NCBI RefSeq assembly: GCF_047948215.1
Contig: NC_134457.1
Span: 89,352,898-89,416,897 of the forward strand
Reading direction: 5' to 3'
DNA: 64,000 nucleotides
From: Lycorma delicatula
Taxonomy: Eukaryota > Arthropoda > Insecta > Hemiptera > Fulgoridae
Shown in pieces: positions 34,470 to 47,096 of this stretch; positions within the stretch are counted from its first letter, which is position 1, and each line of letters starts with the position of its first letter. The position numbers and the translations under genes are program-made. The notes beneath the pieces were generated by a model. That model saw only the letters and a program-made list of their open reading frames with translations. It did no database searches and was not told where the DNA came from.

Positions 34470-35270
34470 ATAATTGCATTTAGGAATCTTTTTAGATAAA
34501 AGTGGAAAATTTATTGACCACATCATCAATAGCTGTAAGAAGGCAGAAAGAACGGTTAAAGCACTTAACGCAGTAGTAACGTCAAAAAGCGCTCCAAGGG
34601 CATCCAAGAGAAAGCTAATAGTATCAAGGTTACATCCTCTATTTTATACGCAGCATCAGTTTGGGGGAAAGCCTTACAAATCATTAGGAACCTATGAATA
34701 GTGTGCACAGAAGAGCCCCGATAGGAGTAATTTCTGCCTACCGGAAGGCTTCGTACGAAGCATTATGCGTTCTTGCCTCGGTCCTGCCAATCGAGTTTCA
34801 AATGAATGAAAGGATATACATAGTACAAGGCCTGAGTAAGCAAGATGCCAGAGCAAGATTGATCACCGAATGGAAGAACAGGTGGTGAGCAAGAGGAGTG
34901 TCACAGTAGACCAAGAGGAACATACGTGATTTAGAAGCGTGGAACGGAAGGAAATTTGGAGATGTGAACCATTACACAGCACAGATTTTAACGGGAACGG
35001 TAATTTTCAGGATTACCTACATAAAATTGGTAGACGAGAGTCATCGATATGTATGTTTTTTGAGGAGAAAGACTGTGGAACACACAGTCTTCAGATGTCA
35101 CACTGCGGAATAGAGATGGAATTGCTCAGTGTACACCAGACGACCTGGTGGACTTCACGTTAAACAGTGAAAATCAGTGGAGGAGGGTAGATGTATACGC
35201 TAAGGAAGTGCTTAAAAGTAAGGATCAAGAGGAGCGGCAATGTAATTGAATAGCGGTACAAGGAAGTCAT
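34470..35270 (+). mobile_element. LINE ORF2 C-terminal fragment (R1/I-group-like), copy 1
   Basis: HLGIFLDKSGKFIDHI (34474 on) matches the YLGVxLDxxxxFxxH block after the RT palm. CKKAERTVKAL and RASKRKLIVSRLHPLF follow. A frameshift leads to NSVHRRAPIGVISAYRKASY (34697 on), the QRRxAxRVxxAYRTVS block. Then comes FGDVNHYTAQILTG and a Cys/His-rich end VEHTVFRC. These are C-terminal landmarks of R1-related LINEs. The last 200 bp is nearly duplicated at 36548-36765. Confidence 0.8.
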
Positions 35271-36205
35271 GTGATGTCCACATCAGATTTTTCAATACGA
35301 GACCACTACTTAGGATGAGCTGTAGGCAACTTTTGAAGCAAGCTGTGAAAAATAATTAATGGCCATCATTTAGGTTAGAATTGTTCATATTCCGTTGCTA
35401 CGGCATCATGATGTTACGGGATGTTACGATATGGTATTTTGATACCGAACAAATAGATCGCTGCGAAGTAGGGGCATTTGCTAAATTCTATTTTTCTATG
35501 TTTAATAGTTGAAAAGGTTATAGATTTCTCATACTTTATTTTATATATGAATATATTGAAAATAATATAGGTATTGATCATAATAAAAGAAAATAACTAA
35601 AACTGTACTTAGAAACATCAATTTAACGATCTGAATCTCCTAAAAATATGTAATTTAAAAAACTATACTGAAGTGTAATAACTTTTCAAAGTAAAATAAA
35701 ATAATTTTAACAGGTTTTAATTAAATAAAGAAAAAAAATCTTCGTATACGTTTCAATTAATATAAGTAAAATAAACTCTAATTTGTTAGCCTCTTCCCAG
35801 AATGGCAACTTGATCGCTTTAATCAAGCTTTTTAAAACGTAAATAAAAAAAGGAAGACTTATGAAATGTTTAATTCCTGTTTCATTCCTTCAGATTAAAA
35901 CTTATATGGCGTTAGTTTATTTTGAATTGTTTAATGAGTCTATAATAATTAGCATTACGTTTTGGGTGAATGTATCATTATAAATATGGCGGTAGTTCAA
36001 AAAAAAAACTGAAGTTTCATGGTCACTTTGCCGTAGTAATATATATGTCATTTGTATCTTTTTTGTCATTTAAATTATCATGGGTATAGGCTAAGTTAAA
36101 TTATGAAGATTTCTTGTTTTGTAAGTATTTTTATATTAGTAGGAGGGTGTGAGATACATGTGAATAGTCTAAGTTTAAGATTGCAATTAAAAATATTTCT
36201 ATCAT
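35271..36205. other. Intergenic, nothing recognised
   Basis: AT-rich. No coding or repeat feature seen. Confidence 0.45.
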
Positions 36206-36480
36206 TTGCTACAGGATCAGCCAAATATATATTGGACTTTTATCTTTAGTACGAACATGAGAAGACTGGCCGGAAAGATATTGGCGGTAGTGATGTGGGG
36301 AGGGAAGGACGCTCTAAGCATTCGCGTAATGTTAAGAGCAAGATGTTTCGTAGTTGATTTCGCAATGTATTATAGTGAAGATTATCACGAACGAGGGGTA
36401 TCAAACTTTTCGATAGTGATTAGACTGTATGCTCCGTTTGGGGATATAACATTACCAGGTACCCGGTTCTAAGACTGGGC
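36206..36480 (+). other. Unrecognised open frame next to a LINE fragment
   Basis: An 88-residue frame (for example MRRLAGKILAVVMWGGKDAL, then RGVSNFSIVIRLYAPFGD) that I do not recognise. It runs up to the downstream LINE fragment, with a stop only just before it. Its base composition is richer in G than the surroundings. It may be another part of the same retroelement; function unknown. Confidence 0.3.
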
Positions 36481-36499
36481 TAGCAGATTTAAAGGAGGG

Positions 36500-36790
36500 C
36501 AAGTTGTAGACTTAAAGACAAAAAATGCGATTATCAAGTGGAAAAGTTTTACCTACATAAAATTCGTAAACGAGAGTCATCGACATGTATGTTTTGTGAG
36601 GAGGAAGAGTGTGGAACACACAGTCTTCAGATGTCGACGATGGGACACACTGCGGAATAGGGATGAAATTGCTCAGTGTACACCAGACGACCTGGTGGAC
36701 TTCACGTTAAACAGTGAAGATCAGTGGAGGAGAGTAGATGCGTTCGCTAAGGAAGTGCTAAAATTTTCTTCGTACTGTTAATGCTGCTTA
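36500..36790 (+). mobile_element. LINE ORF2 C-terminal fragment, copy 2
   Basis: Near-repeat of the end of copy 1. It carries NESHRHVCFVRRKSVEHTVF, RWDTLRNRDEIAQ and NSEDQWRRVDAFAKEVLK. Between 36596 and 36781 the frame is open, so this copy is less damaged than the one at 35012-35206. It supplies a segment (RCRRWDTLRNR) disrupted in copy 1. Confidence 0.8.
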
Positions 36791-38059
36791 CTACTTCCAG
36801 CTTTTGGGCGAAATGAAAACCGTGTACAGGAACAAAAGAAGGTGTCAACCGATTAGAGTCGTGATTTTTCTTCGCTACAACGCAGCACTTGAGATAAATT
36901 GGATGAAATTTACATGAAAACCCCACACGTAGGGAAAAATGTGTAGAATTTCAAGAGACTTCGTCGAAAAGGAATAAATATGTTTTGTATTTTTATTCTG
37001 TATTAATACAACTGAAAAAAGAAAAGTCCAATTTATTTTTGACTGACCTAGGATTAACTTTTTTTACACTTGGGAACGGTTGAAATTTATTTAATAGTTG
37101 TTATACTTTATTGACACTATATATAGAGTGAAATAAAAAAAATATATGCGGATAGGATTGAGAAGTTCTTTTTTTGAAGTCAGTTTTGGCAAAATAATGT
37201 TCACATGTTTATTTAGTCGTAATTACAAGGACGTATTAGATTGTATTTAGTTATAAAAACCAGAAGGTGTTTACTTCTACAGTTAGATAAACAAAAACCT
37301 GTTATTAAATAATTAGTAATGTCACAGGTGTTACAGTTACATATTGGTGGAGGATTATAGAAACTATTGGCAAAATGTTGATCTTGGATGATTTGCCCTC
37401 TTGTTACCAAAATTATTTTTCGTATTTTTTTATTTTTCTATATAATCGTCTCACCTTTTACGCTTAATTGTATCTTGGGAGCACACAATTGACTTGGTTG
37501 TTTTATACTTCCCTCGGAGCCTACAACATTGTTTTAGCGGTCTCTTTAACTACGTAACCATGTTACGTTAACCATGTTAAGTGAAAAAAGAAAATTCTTT
37601 TCCCAAAAAATAATTTAAGATTAAATAGTCAGGTAATTAAAAAAAAAATGTCCTTTGTATGTTGATTATTGGATGACTAAGAAATTTTAATTTTTAACAT
37701 TATTACTAGTTCAATTTTTTTTTGTTGTAATTATAAAACATTTTTTTTCTATTGTTCTTACTGATTATATTCGTAAAAATATTAGCAGCGGAGTTAATCT
37801 CTGTATATATGAATTGAGTTAGGCTTTTACCGCTTGTTAACCTTCGTGATAATCACAACCAAATCAAGTCATTTTAATTACTTAATATATCCAAGTACGA
37901 CGGTTTTTCCTGCTAAACCAATTTTTTAACCGTGGTTGGACTATTAGATAGCGGTTATATTTCCCGTATATATATGTGATGGTGCACAGTGTATAATAGA
38001 ATTAATAAGTATGGATTTTCGTTAGCGTAATTTTGAAAAGTAATAAAGTTCTTGAGAAA
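36791..38059. other. Intergenic, nothing recognised
   Basis: AT-rich. Only short frames without domains. Confidence 0.45.
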
Positions 38060-38240
38060 TTCTGGAAGAATGTATGTATGTTAGCCTGATTTTTTATTTC
38101 TTACGTTCATACTGGAAGGACTGATTTTGATGAAATTTGGCACGATGATTTCTATGTACTAGGGCATTGATGCTATTTAATCTGTCAAGGAGGCAGGGAG
38201 GTACGGACCTTATGAGTCCTGTGTCTCAAAGGTTTATTCA
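38060..38240 (+). repeat. Dispersed repeat (GATGATTTCTAT family), partial
   Basis: Shares TGTATGTATGTTAGCCTG and CACGATGATTTCTAT with the start of the repeat at 63330. It contains the phrase GATGAAATTTGGCACGATGA seen in many arthropod interspersed repeats. Class not assigned. Confidence 0.5.
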
Positions 38241-38352
38241 AAGGATATATATATAGTTCGTACAATGAAAATAAAAGCTTGCGTTGGAGAAGGTCGAGAG
38301 TGCGTCACTACCGAACCTGAAAACATTTATACCCGTCTAATAGGAAAGCAAT

Positions 38353-38395
38353 ACGTGTACAAATAAAAGTACGTTGTACTTTTATTTGTACACGT
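38353..38395. repeat. Perfect 20-bp-arm hairpin
   Basis: ACGTGTACAAATAAAAGTAC is followed by GTT and then its exact 20-base complement ending at 38395. It is the longest perfect short-loop hairpin I saw in the window. Confidence 0.85.
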
Positions 38396-38722
38396 TTAAT
38401 TTATTACAGTTTTCATGTTTATTATTTATAACCCATTAATACTTAATTTGTATTAATAATTCAATAAATATAGGTTCAAAAACAAAAATTTTAATTCAGG
38501 TGCATTTTTAAACTAAAAAAATCTTAACCAATGCTTGAATGTATATTGTAATTACAATAAATTAGTTGTTCAATTATTATTCTAAAATTCTTTTTTGTAC
38601 AATATTTAGAATCTTCAAATTTCTTTTTGTACGATTGTTTTCATTGTTGAGTTTACTATTATTATTAACACTTAGTGAAATTTGGATTATACATCCACTC
38701 CCCGTTAAGGTTCACCATCTTC

Positions 38723-40030
38723 TCAATCTTCATGGAAACAGTAACTTTCACTACCACTGTTTAGATGTATGATAAATTTATCCGTCACTTCATCGATTAG
38801 CGGTTCCATCTTCTCATATTCAGTTTCAGCTTTTTTTACGTGATCACAATGCAGTTTCCAATCATCTTTACTCATTTCATTCATTTTTCCATCGGCTAAT
38901 TTTTTAAAATCTGACATTCTGTTATTATTACCAACGTATCTTTTCAGAGCCGACCATACCAACTGGATCGGATTTAAATCGGGATGTTAAGGTGGAAGTC
39001 GCAGAACGTGATTTCTTAATAGTTCATCAAATTGTATTTTATTTTTTAATTTCTGTGTGATTTAATTATGTAATACAATTGTGGTTTTAACAGTGCTTTA
39101 TTAAACGGAATATTGTTCTTTTCTAATCAATTAATCATGCCACTTTTACTGTCGTTGGAATTCGGAGGCTTTTCTGGAAGTGAATTGTGGTATGGCGCAT
39201 TCTCGATAACAACCACTGACTGTGGCGGGAGGGTGACCAGGAGGATGCCTGTTCGTGAAATTATTGTTGCTGATGCTGTCTTGATAATTACTGCCTTTTG
39301 AACTCGTTCTCCAAGTTAATATCGCGTTCGATATTAACTTGAAGAATGAATAAATCCAATTTCTTCTCCACCGTGGATTATGATTAATCGATCACCTTTA
39401 TTAATCGGCACTTTTACTCCTGCACCACTGTCATCCTATCACGATTTTATCGTCGATTGGGATGTTGAAATATACGATTGGTCCAAATAAACGATTGAAG
39501 AATTTTCTTTTCTGCAATCGGTTACTTTTCTTATTCTATCCTCTTCCATCGGATATCTTCTTTCTCAATCAAACGTTTCCTGTTATTATCAATTTTTACA
39601 CCACTTAAATCTTTCTCTTTCAGAATAGTTGTTAGTGTGTTTCTAGAACGTTTAAATTGAATACTCTTTTGAAGTTGTTCACGTAATTTATTTAATGTAG
39701 GCAGTTCATTATATTTTGCGTGAAACTCGTTAACTGTTCGTCTTACAACGTCTTGATCAAAACAGTCTAACCACTAACTGTTTTGAATGTTGTTTATAGT
39801 TTTTTGGTGTGCTGAATGAACACGACTGCGATTTAGATTTAAGAAGATCCTAATTTCTTTTCGGAGTCTTTGAACTTTTGATCTTGAAATCTCACTAGCT
39901 GCACCGGTTATTCCTTCACATTTTTAATTGCATATTAAATGTTTGTCATCTTTTAAAAATTTTCCTAACTTTATAGCTTCTTTCTTTATAAAATCGTAAT
40001 AATCGTAAATATTTCACGAGCTTGACTACG
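38723..40030 (-). pseudogene. DDE transposase of a widespread insect family, near full length but broken
   Basis: The minus strand can be read almost end to end through frameshifts. An N-terminal region near 39930-40030 (SQAREI, YDFIKKEAIKLG) is followed by GAASEISRSKVQRLRKEI. Next come RRTVNEFHAKYNELPTLNKL and SGVKIDNNRKRLIEKED. The first catalytic block is IVYLDQSYIST (39480-39520), where E is replaced by Q in the usual YLDExYI. NKGDRLIIIHGGEEIGF and VIENAPYHNS follow (39160-39200), where E replaces the catalytic D of VxDNAxYHN. Then come ALLKPQLYYIIKSH, the PDLNPIQLVWSALKRYVG block (38930-38990) and a 79-codon open C-terminus. Two active-site changes and the stops mark it as dead. Confidence 0.85.
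39312..39341. repeat. Perfect 13-bp-arm hairpin inside the transposase relic
   Basis: CAAGTTAATATCG, loop CGTT, CGATATTAACTTG. It interrupts the coding similarity, so it arose after the transposase stopped being constrained. Confidence 0.8.
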
Positions 40031-40652
40031 GAGCTTTTTTTACTCTCTTCATAAATAACGCGTACATTAAATATCCTAAAATTTATTCTGAACTTCCACC
40101 CACCGACCACTAGGTTAGTTTCCAGTGGTTTAGATTAAAAGTCTGCCACTGCAAAAAAAAATTCACTATCAAAAAACATACGAATTCATTAATACCCATA
40201 AAACATTAACTAACACGTCACGCATTACAGGAGGAAACAACTTTACCATTTGTAATAGGACACGTCAAGAATTGAACTATATCAGTTCATAGAAAATGAA
40301 AAAAACATTAGTATTGAATATCAGCCAACAATGCAATACAAAATTATTTAGCTATTCTATGAAAACTTGTAAAATCACAAAGCTGTTAATAAATTATTAT
40401 AATTTGTAGGGTAACTTTTAGGCCTATTATTTAATGATGATGTTTATACAAATTAATTATATATTACTTTACTGTAAACATCATCAACACATTACTAATA
40501 CAATACTAATGTATTGATGATGTTATTATTATATGGGTATTGATGATATCCATTATAACAAGTGAATATTAATATAACTCAAATGAAATATTTTGATAAC
40601 CTTATCCGTATAAAGTGGTCATTCATTTCATGATTCACTTGATGGAGGGAGT
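40031..40652. other. Intergenic, nothing recognised
   Basis: AT-rich. A loose inverted pair (GATGATGTTTATAC near 40437 and GTAAACATCATC near 40485) is visible. Confidence 0.4.
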
Positions 40653-40766
<114 letters not shown>

Positions 40767-41059
40767 GTATAGACTATTCGTTTTTGAACTGTATTCAGTA
40801 AAAGATAAGTACGCCTAAAATAAAAATAAAAAAATTTTCTGAAATTAAACTAAATTAATAAATTTTAATTGGGGAAAGAATTTTTCTTATTTATGAAAAT
40901 AGTTAAACACACTGTATTGCAGAATACTCTGTTTCTGAATGAGTCTAATGTTACGAGAATGTTATGAGTCTAATGTTATGAGCGACTGTCTGCCTCGTGC
41001 AAGCAAGCTTTATTTTTATCATACGCATTGAACATCTTTTCACATAATTTAATCCCTCT

Positions 41060-41560
41060 TAGGTAACTTGCATACTTTTTTTAATGGCGTTTGGTCTTAT
41101 TTATACTCTCCCATAAAGGGGTGGGAACAAAAACTCTTTTTTCTTTTTTATCTTTTCGGGACTCAAAGTCATTCACCTGTACTAATTAATTAGATGGTTC
41201 CATTACATTAATATGTCAGAGTCAAATTCCCTTATGTATTCGGACAATTTAATTTAGGAGTAGGGGATAATAAGGTTTAATTGATTATTTTGCTTTATTT
41301 CATCAGTTATTATTTTGCTTGATTTCTTCCGACTGGATTGATTTTTATAAAATTTTATGTAATTTGTGAATATGAGTCATTTATGCGTTTTAATTTTGGT
41401 TAAAATTGTTCAAAGGGGTACGGGTACCTGAGTCACCGTGATATTATATATTTTTTTTAATAAGTCGATATCTTGTAGAAATCTTACACACATTCGGTAC
41501 ATCTTGTGATCCATTATTAAACGTTTGAGGATAAAAAACTTGGGGTTTTCTGTTATTCCA
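41060..41560 (+). repeat. Dispersed repeat matching 63590-63960
   Basis: Shared words with the 3' end of the window include TTCCATTACATTAATATGT, TTTTAATTTTGGTTA and the ACCGTG motif, in the same order over some 400 bp. It is non-coding, and the family is unknown. 40765-41059 holds nothing else recognised. Confidence 0.6.
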
Positions 41561-42049
41561 CAATATTTTTTCATGCATTATTTATGAATTGCTTTTTTGC
41601 ACATATTTGCTGAATTTGGAATCTACGTCCATCCGAACACAAGTAAACACTTTTCTGTTTGGACACTGCAAGTTTACAATAAAACAGGACAGCTTTTTAT
41701 ATAGTCACGTCACCTGTAAAAACTCTTTTCAACCACGGTTTTACAGCGTACGGCAACTAAGGAGAGGAAGAAAAGGGACCTACAGGGAGAAAAGCAACCT
41801 ATAAATTCACTTTTGAAAATTATGCTACACACTTAACTCCTACATTTAATACATTCTATACACTTAACTAACTAAAACTAATTCAATCAATACTTCGAAT
41901 AACGGAACAGTATTATGCACGCCGCCAAAAGGCTACTACATCCTAAAACATTTACTGAAATGATGCATCCTTTTGACGTAACCGATGCCGCCATAAAGAT
42001 TCACAAACATAGGAGTCCTGTAGTTGTCTGCTGTTCAGGGGATCTAGAG
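41561..42049. other. Intergenic, nothing recognised
   Basis: No gene. The short plus ORFs at 41589 and 41915 lack any recognisable domain. Confidence 0.4.
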
Positions 42050-42425
42050 CCCTGCTCGGATTTCTCTTGTATTATGTTTTTGTCCATTGTTGTGTTTTGT
42101 TTCAATGTTACTGTTCCGTGTTAATATTTTTATGTTTCTTGTGTGTTAAACTCGCCTACTACGGATAGATAGTTCAGTTCCTTTGTTTCGTTAAGTCCTT
42201 TCAGTTTTACGTAAGACTCAATAAGATGTGTTTTGTTTTGAATTGATTAAACAGTAGTACACCGTTGGGAATGTCACTCGTGGCATTCGCATCGGTGAAA
42301 TCCTAGTCGAGGCGGACTGGAATATGTGAAAAGCGGAGGTTTCGAAGATGACCTCTGGTACAGCCCATAAGGGCTAGGAACGGAGGGGTCGGCGAAGGGT
42401 GTCTCCCCTACGGGGGTCAGGACGC
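42050..42425 (+). repeat. R1-like LINE 3' UTR, second copy
   Basis: Shares CAGTTCCTTTGTT, AGTAGTACACC, TGGGAATGT and CCCATAAGGGCTAGG with 23590-24115 in the same order. It has little or no coding part upstream, so this is a strongly 5'-truncated insertion. Confidence 0.82.
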
Positions 42426-42499
42426 AGTTGTTTGCTTGTACCGCATTCCTTCCACGGGTTCTCCTTTTGGCGTAAGTACACAACGACTAGTTTGAGTAT

Positions 42500-42965
42500 G
42501 TGCACCCGACATGGGATAGACAAAATTTTGCATGTTATTTACCGTTTGATGCCTAAAATTCAAACGTGGGATGCTTTCCACATATCCGACACGATTTTGG
42601 TACCGAATCGATACATAATCGAATGATGTTCAACAGTAGACTTGGGATCGTATACATAAAGTACACTTTATCTTTTCGTTGGAAAAATTCACCGGATACC
42701 CTCTATTGTGAATACTTAGCCGACGTTATGTTTCCTCCGATTGAAACATGCGATTCGTCTATCTTTACGGTTTCGTTTACGCCTTCACATTTCCTCTGAT
42801 TTCTGAATAGCGAATCGCGTAAATAATTTTCCCAGTCACTAATTCTATCCAGATTCATATTTAATAAGTCGGCTTTCGTGGATGTGTATTCTTCGACGAG
42901 CAGTATATAAATAAACGATTGTTCGAGCAGAAGTCGACTGCCCTTGTATAAGTTCTTGCTAGTAT
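42500..42965 (-). pseudogene. Unidentified coding relic
   Basis: One minus-strand frame runs from about 42965 to 42500 with only a few stops. Segments include TKADLLNMNLDRISDWENYL, RNQRKCEGVNETVKIDES, VSGEFFQRKDKVYFMY and VPKSCRICGKHPTFEF. The codon use and the amphipathic, Cys-containing composition look like real protein rather than chance AT-rich ORFs. I do not recognise the family. It begins just beyond the LINE 3' UTR copy, so it may belong to another mobile element or an integrated sequence. Confidence 0.45.
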
Positions 42966-45900
42966 AACTTTGATTAAGTTATATGATTAAAACATTTTTC
43001 TTTTTTGTTAAAAAAAAATTATATTTAAAAATAAATTTTTAGATAATTTTGTGGCTGTTAGATTTACTTTAACATTTTATTGGACAAAAAATACCTTGAT
43101 ACTATTTTTCTATTATAATGGTTAAGTTTAAAATTATGATGAATTGAGATTGATGACAGAGCCTATTTTATAGCATTTCTTTAGGGTATTCTTTCTTTCA
43201 TTAATTTATAGTCTTAAGTTATAATCTTTCTCTACCGGGTTTGGCTTAGTGATTGTAAATGAAAATAATTTTTTTCATTATCTTATTTTATTACGTAAAT
43301 GTATACAGAGTGTAATTTCTATTGATGTACTAAATGTAGAATAAACTAATTTAGCAGAACGAATTAACGATACTGCCAAATCTATAGATAAACGATGTTT
43401 GTAACAATGTTCACTGTGCAAATAAAGTTCTGTGATCTATTTTTATATTTGATCCCACAATTATAATTTAAACATATAGTATTTATTTATAATAAATCTG
43501 TTAATTGAAGTTGTTCCGCCTATTATTTTAGTTTTAGTCTGTTGAAATATAATACTGACAGGAATAGATTCCACTAATTTAGGGAGAAATAAATTAACTA
43601 AATGATTTTTCTCTTGGTGGCAATTAATTTACACTGACAACATTTGTTAACATAATACAACTACGTGTGGTCCGTAAATTTTTCTATTTAATATTGTGTA
43701 ATATACAGTGTTAACAAAGTATGAAAATCCTTAAATAACTTTCCCAAGCGATCTGGGAAGGAGTAATTCAAATCCCCTAAAGTTTAATACGATTTAATCT
43801 TCGTTTTGCGATGTTCTATTGAACAGTTATTTAAGAGGCAGTGTAAATCACTTTTGAAACTAGCTACGGAAAATGTTAATTGGCTGCCTTTTTTTTGTTA
43901 AAGTCGTCGTAATTGAAGCTTTTATACATCAAAATGTTTGTTTTTAATGCCCTTTAAAATTATTTATTATAATCCTACCCTTTTCCGCAAAAGCGTTTGA
44001 GTTACCCCCTTCTGTGCTTGTAGTGTAATGGTCTTATACGGAAAAATAAATCGTTTTGATCTATTCCAGTTTTGATCTAAAAATCAGATGTAAGGAATTT
44101 TACGGATTCCATTCTATTGATTGTCATTAAAAAAAAATATATATAAATAAATAATATTTCTACGTATAAACATATGTCTAAATGATATTTTAACATTTAA
44201 TTTGTTCTCAAAAAATTATCCTGTCGATAAAAACAATCTTTGTATTTTTTAGAAATTACTAAGGAAGTAGTTTTTCTTATCTTTTTCTGTATTTTTTTTC
44301 CGCTTAATCGTAATATTTAATGCAATTTTGAAAAAAAAAGTTTTGTAGTATAAATATAATGATTGCTTAATTTTGATTATTACTTTTTCTGATTATTAAT
44401 TTACTTTGAATTGTACTCAATATATTTTCTAAAATTCTCTAAGGTCAGAAACTACTTTTTCTTGATTTTTTATTTTATTTTATTTTGATTTTTCAAACTT
44501 GACGTAAATTTAAAAATGACGAATACATGTATTTTTAAAAACTATTATATTAAAGATAATCATAATAGTTTTAGGTCCTTTTGTTATTTTAGATCCAGAA
44601 TCCGAGAATCTAATTTTCTACTTTTTAGTATCTTTTCTTAGTATTTGTCTAGGTTTGTACTCGTTTAAAATGAAATCTAAAAGTTTAGAAAAAACACCCT
44701 AACATTTTATGGTATATCGTACTAGCATAAAATTATTCCGAAGGAAGTTAGTACCAGATTAGATTAAGGTTAGTACAGGTTAATACCAGATTGTACCAAA
44801 TTAATTAATATTATTCCTATCGACTTAATAAAGTATAGTAGCTATCAAAATATGGATAGTGGAAAATCTTTATTACAACTTCGATTTACTCCCGAAATTA
44901 TAAATCGTATTAAAGATTTTTTTTCTTCTTGTTTGCATTAATATTTATTTTTATGTTCAATTTTTGTAATTTTAAATCAATTTTTCGATATAAATGTGAT
45001 CCTTAAATTGTAGTAAAGTGTATTATTTAAAATTTGTATTTTCATTGCAAAAGTAGAATAGATTTTTTTAGATTGTTAATTTGAAGCTAAATAACGTATG
45101 GTAATTTTATTAAACAGAAAATTAAAGAATTTGTAGTTCTACATACTGATTTTATTATTCGAAAGATGTAAACATTGTTTGTTTTTTTTTACAAAAACAT
45201 GAGCTTCTTCTGCCAAATTTAATTCTTGTTTTTTAAACTTCAATCAGTTGAAAAATTTTGATGTACCAATCAGTTGAAAAATTTTGATGTACAAGAGGAA
45301 AAAGAAAAAAATTCAGTCAGTTAATTTACTACTGTCATCAGTATACATACTGTTTTCTGGTGATGGTGCCATAAATTTTCTTAATTTCTTATACATTATT
45401 CTCTTCATATACTTGTAATATAATATATGATCCGATTGGTAAATTTTTTAATGTATTATTGTTTATTTTTTACAAGTAAGTTATTTCATACTTTATTTCT
45501 ACTTAATTTCATATTATTTAATACGCCGGATGGGGTACCGTCGAAAACCCCTTTTAAGCGCTAGGACCGACCGTTTTCGAGATATTTGCGATTTTAGTCC
45601 GAAAATTTGGATCCGGTTAAAGAGTACTAAATTTTCCCAAAACTTCGATATATATTCCGCATATATATCATATGTACGTTATCGATATATAATAATATAA
45701 CAAGTATACACCTGACAACCACGAGACATGTACTAACGATTCGGGATTTTCCGCTAGTGATCGTTACATTCCGGTGCTAAACTAAGGGGGACGCGCACAG
45801 CCACAACATATACAAATGCCGTTTAGTGAGGTAGGATAAGCATCGTTTTACTTTATACCACAATGGATAGATTCACCTGAACTGTAATTGTTTCCAATTA

Positions 45901-46839
45901 CAGTTTCTATCATTTAATACATTGTCGTACTTGATTTTTATAATAAAGCATATTGTTACGTTCGAAATTTTCTCGGTGACATTTTATTCTCTAACGGTGA
46001 ATCGCATTTAACACTTTATTGATCCAATTATACTGTGGTGGGGGTGTGCGTAGATTAAAAATTCGTTGATAATGTCAATAAAACGGCAAAAAAGGTAAAG
46101 CAGAAGAATTCACGATATGGTGGATTCGTATTTTTGACAAAAAATACTATTAATTTATTAATTAATTTATTTTGACAAAAAGGCAGAATTATTTATTCCT
46201 CCAGAAGATTTGTCGATATTCACGTGCTCTAGCCGCAAAAAAACAAAAAAGGTCAGATATGGATGTTTTTAGTGAAAAGGTTTTGAAATATGTGTTACGA
46301 AACTTTTCAAATATCTATAATTATTTTCTTATATAGTGCGTATTGAAGGAGCAGAAATTTTTTTTAAGGTGGGGGATTTATCTGTAATAGACCTAGTAAC
46401 TCGGATAGCATCCACTTGTTCCTCATGCACATTACAATCGTCGAAGTCATAACTAGATATTCAGACGGTATAAAGCAAGCATTTTGTTTAGGAATAATAC
46501 ATTGTATGCGCTATCTCTGCTTAGTAGGGGCAGTGTCTGATATCTCTTTTTTAAAAATGGTAATTTGATGCGCATTTAAATGTGTATTTAAGGTGAGCTG
46601 TATTCACAAAGGTTTTGTAGAAGTTAAAAACTTAATTAATAATAGGCGACTTATTTTGTGTATGTCCTATTCAGAGAGTCAAATACCTCAGGTATAGCAG
46701 AATAAAAATATTTTATTTTAACAATTACTCTTTTAAAAAAAAGTTACGTCTTTAAAATTATTCCTCAGAATTATGAACTAGGCTTGGATGTTGAATGACT
46801 TTAAAAGATTTTTATCATATTTTGTCACCGAGAATAAAT
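42966..46839. other. Long intergenic stretch without recognised genes
   Basis: AT-rich. It includes a perfect tandem duplication (45241-45292) and a less AT-rich patch at 45525-45840 (GGATGGGGTACCGTCGAAAA and following) that looks like an old repeat. No frame shows a domain. Confidence 0.5.
45241..45292 (+). repeat. Perfect tandem duplication of 26 bp
   Basis: CAATCAGTTGAAAAATTTTG plus six more bases (26 bp, 45241-45266) is repeated exactly at 45267-45292. Confidence 0.9.
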
Positions 46840-46997
46840 ATATAATTTTTTACAGGCTTTTCAAAGAAAAGAATGGTATTACTTTCGGTCGGTTGGAGGG
46901 GGGGGGGGGGGGGGGTGAAAACGAGTTCTGTTTACGTTTTAAGTTTTGAAGTATGAGGTATACAAAATTACCATTTACTCAAAATCGGGTTTCCTTT

Positions 46998-47096
<99 letters not shown>

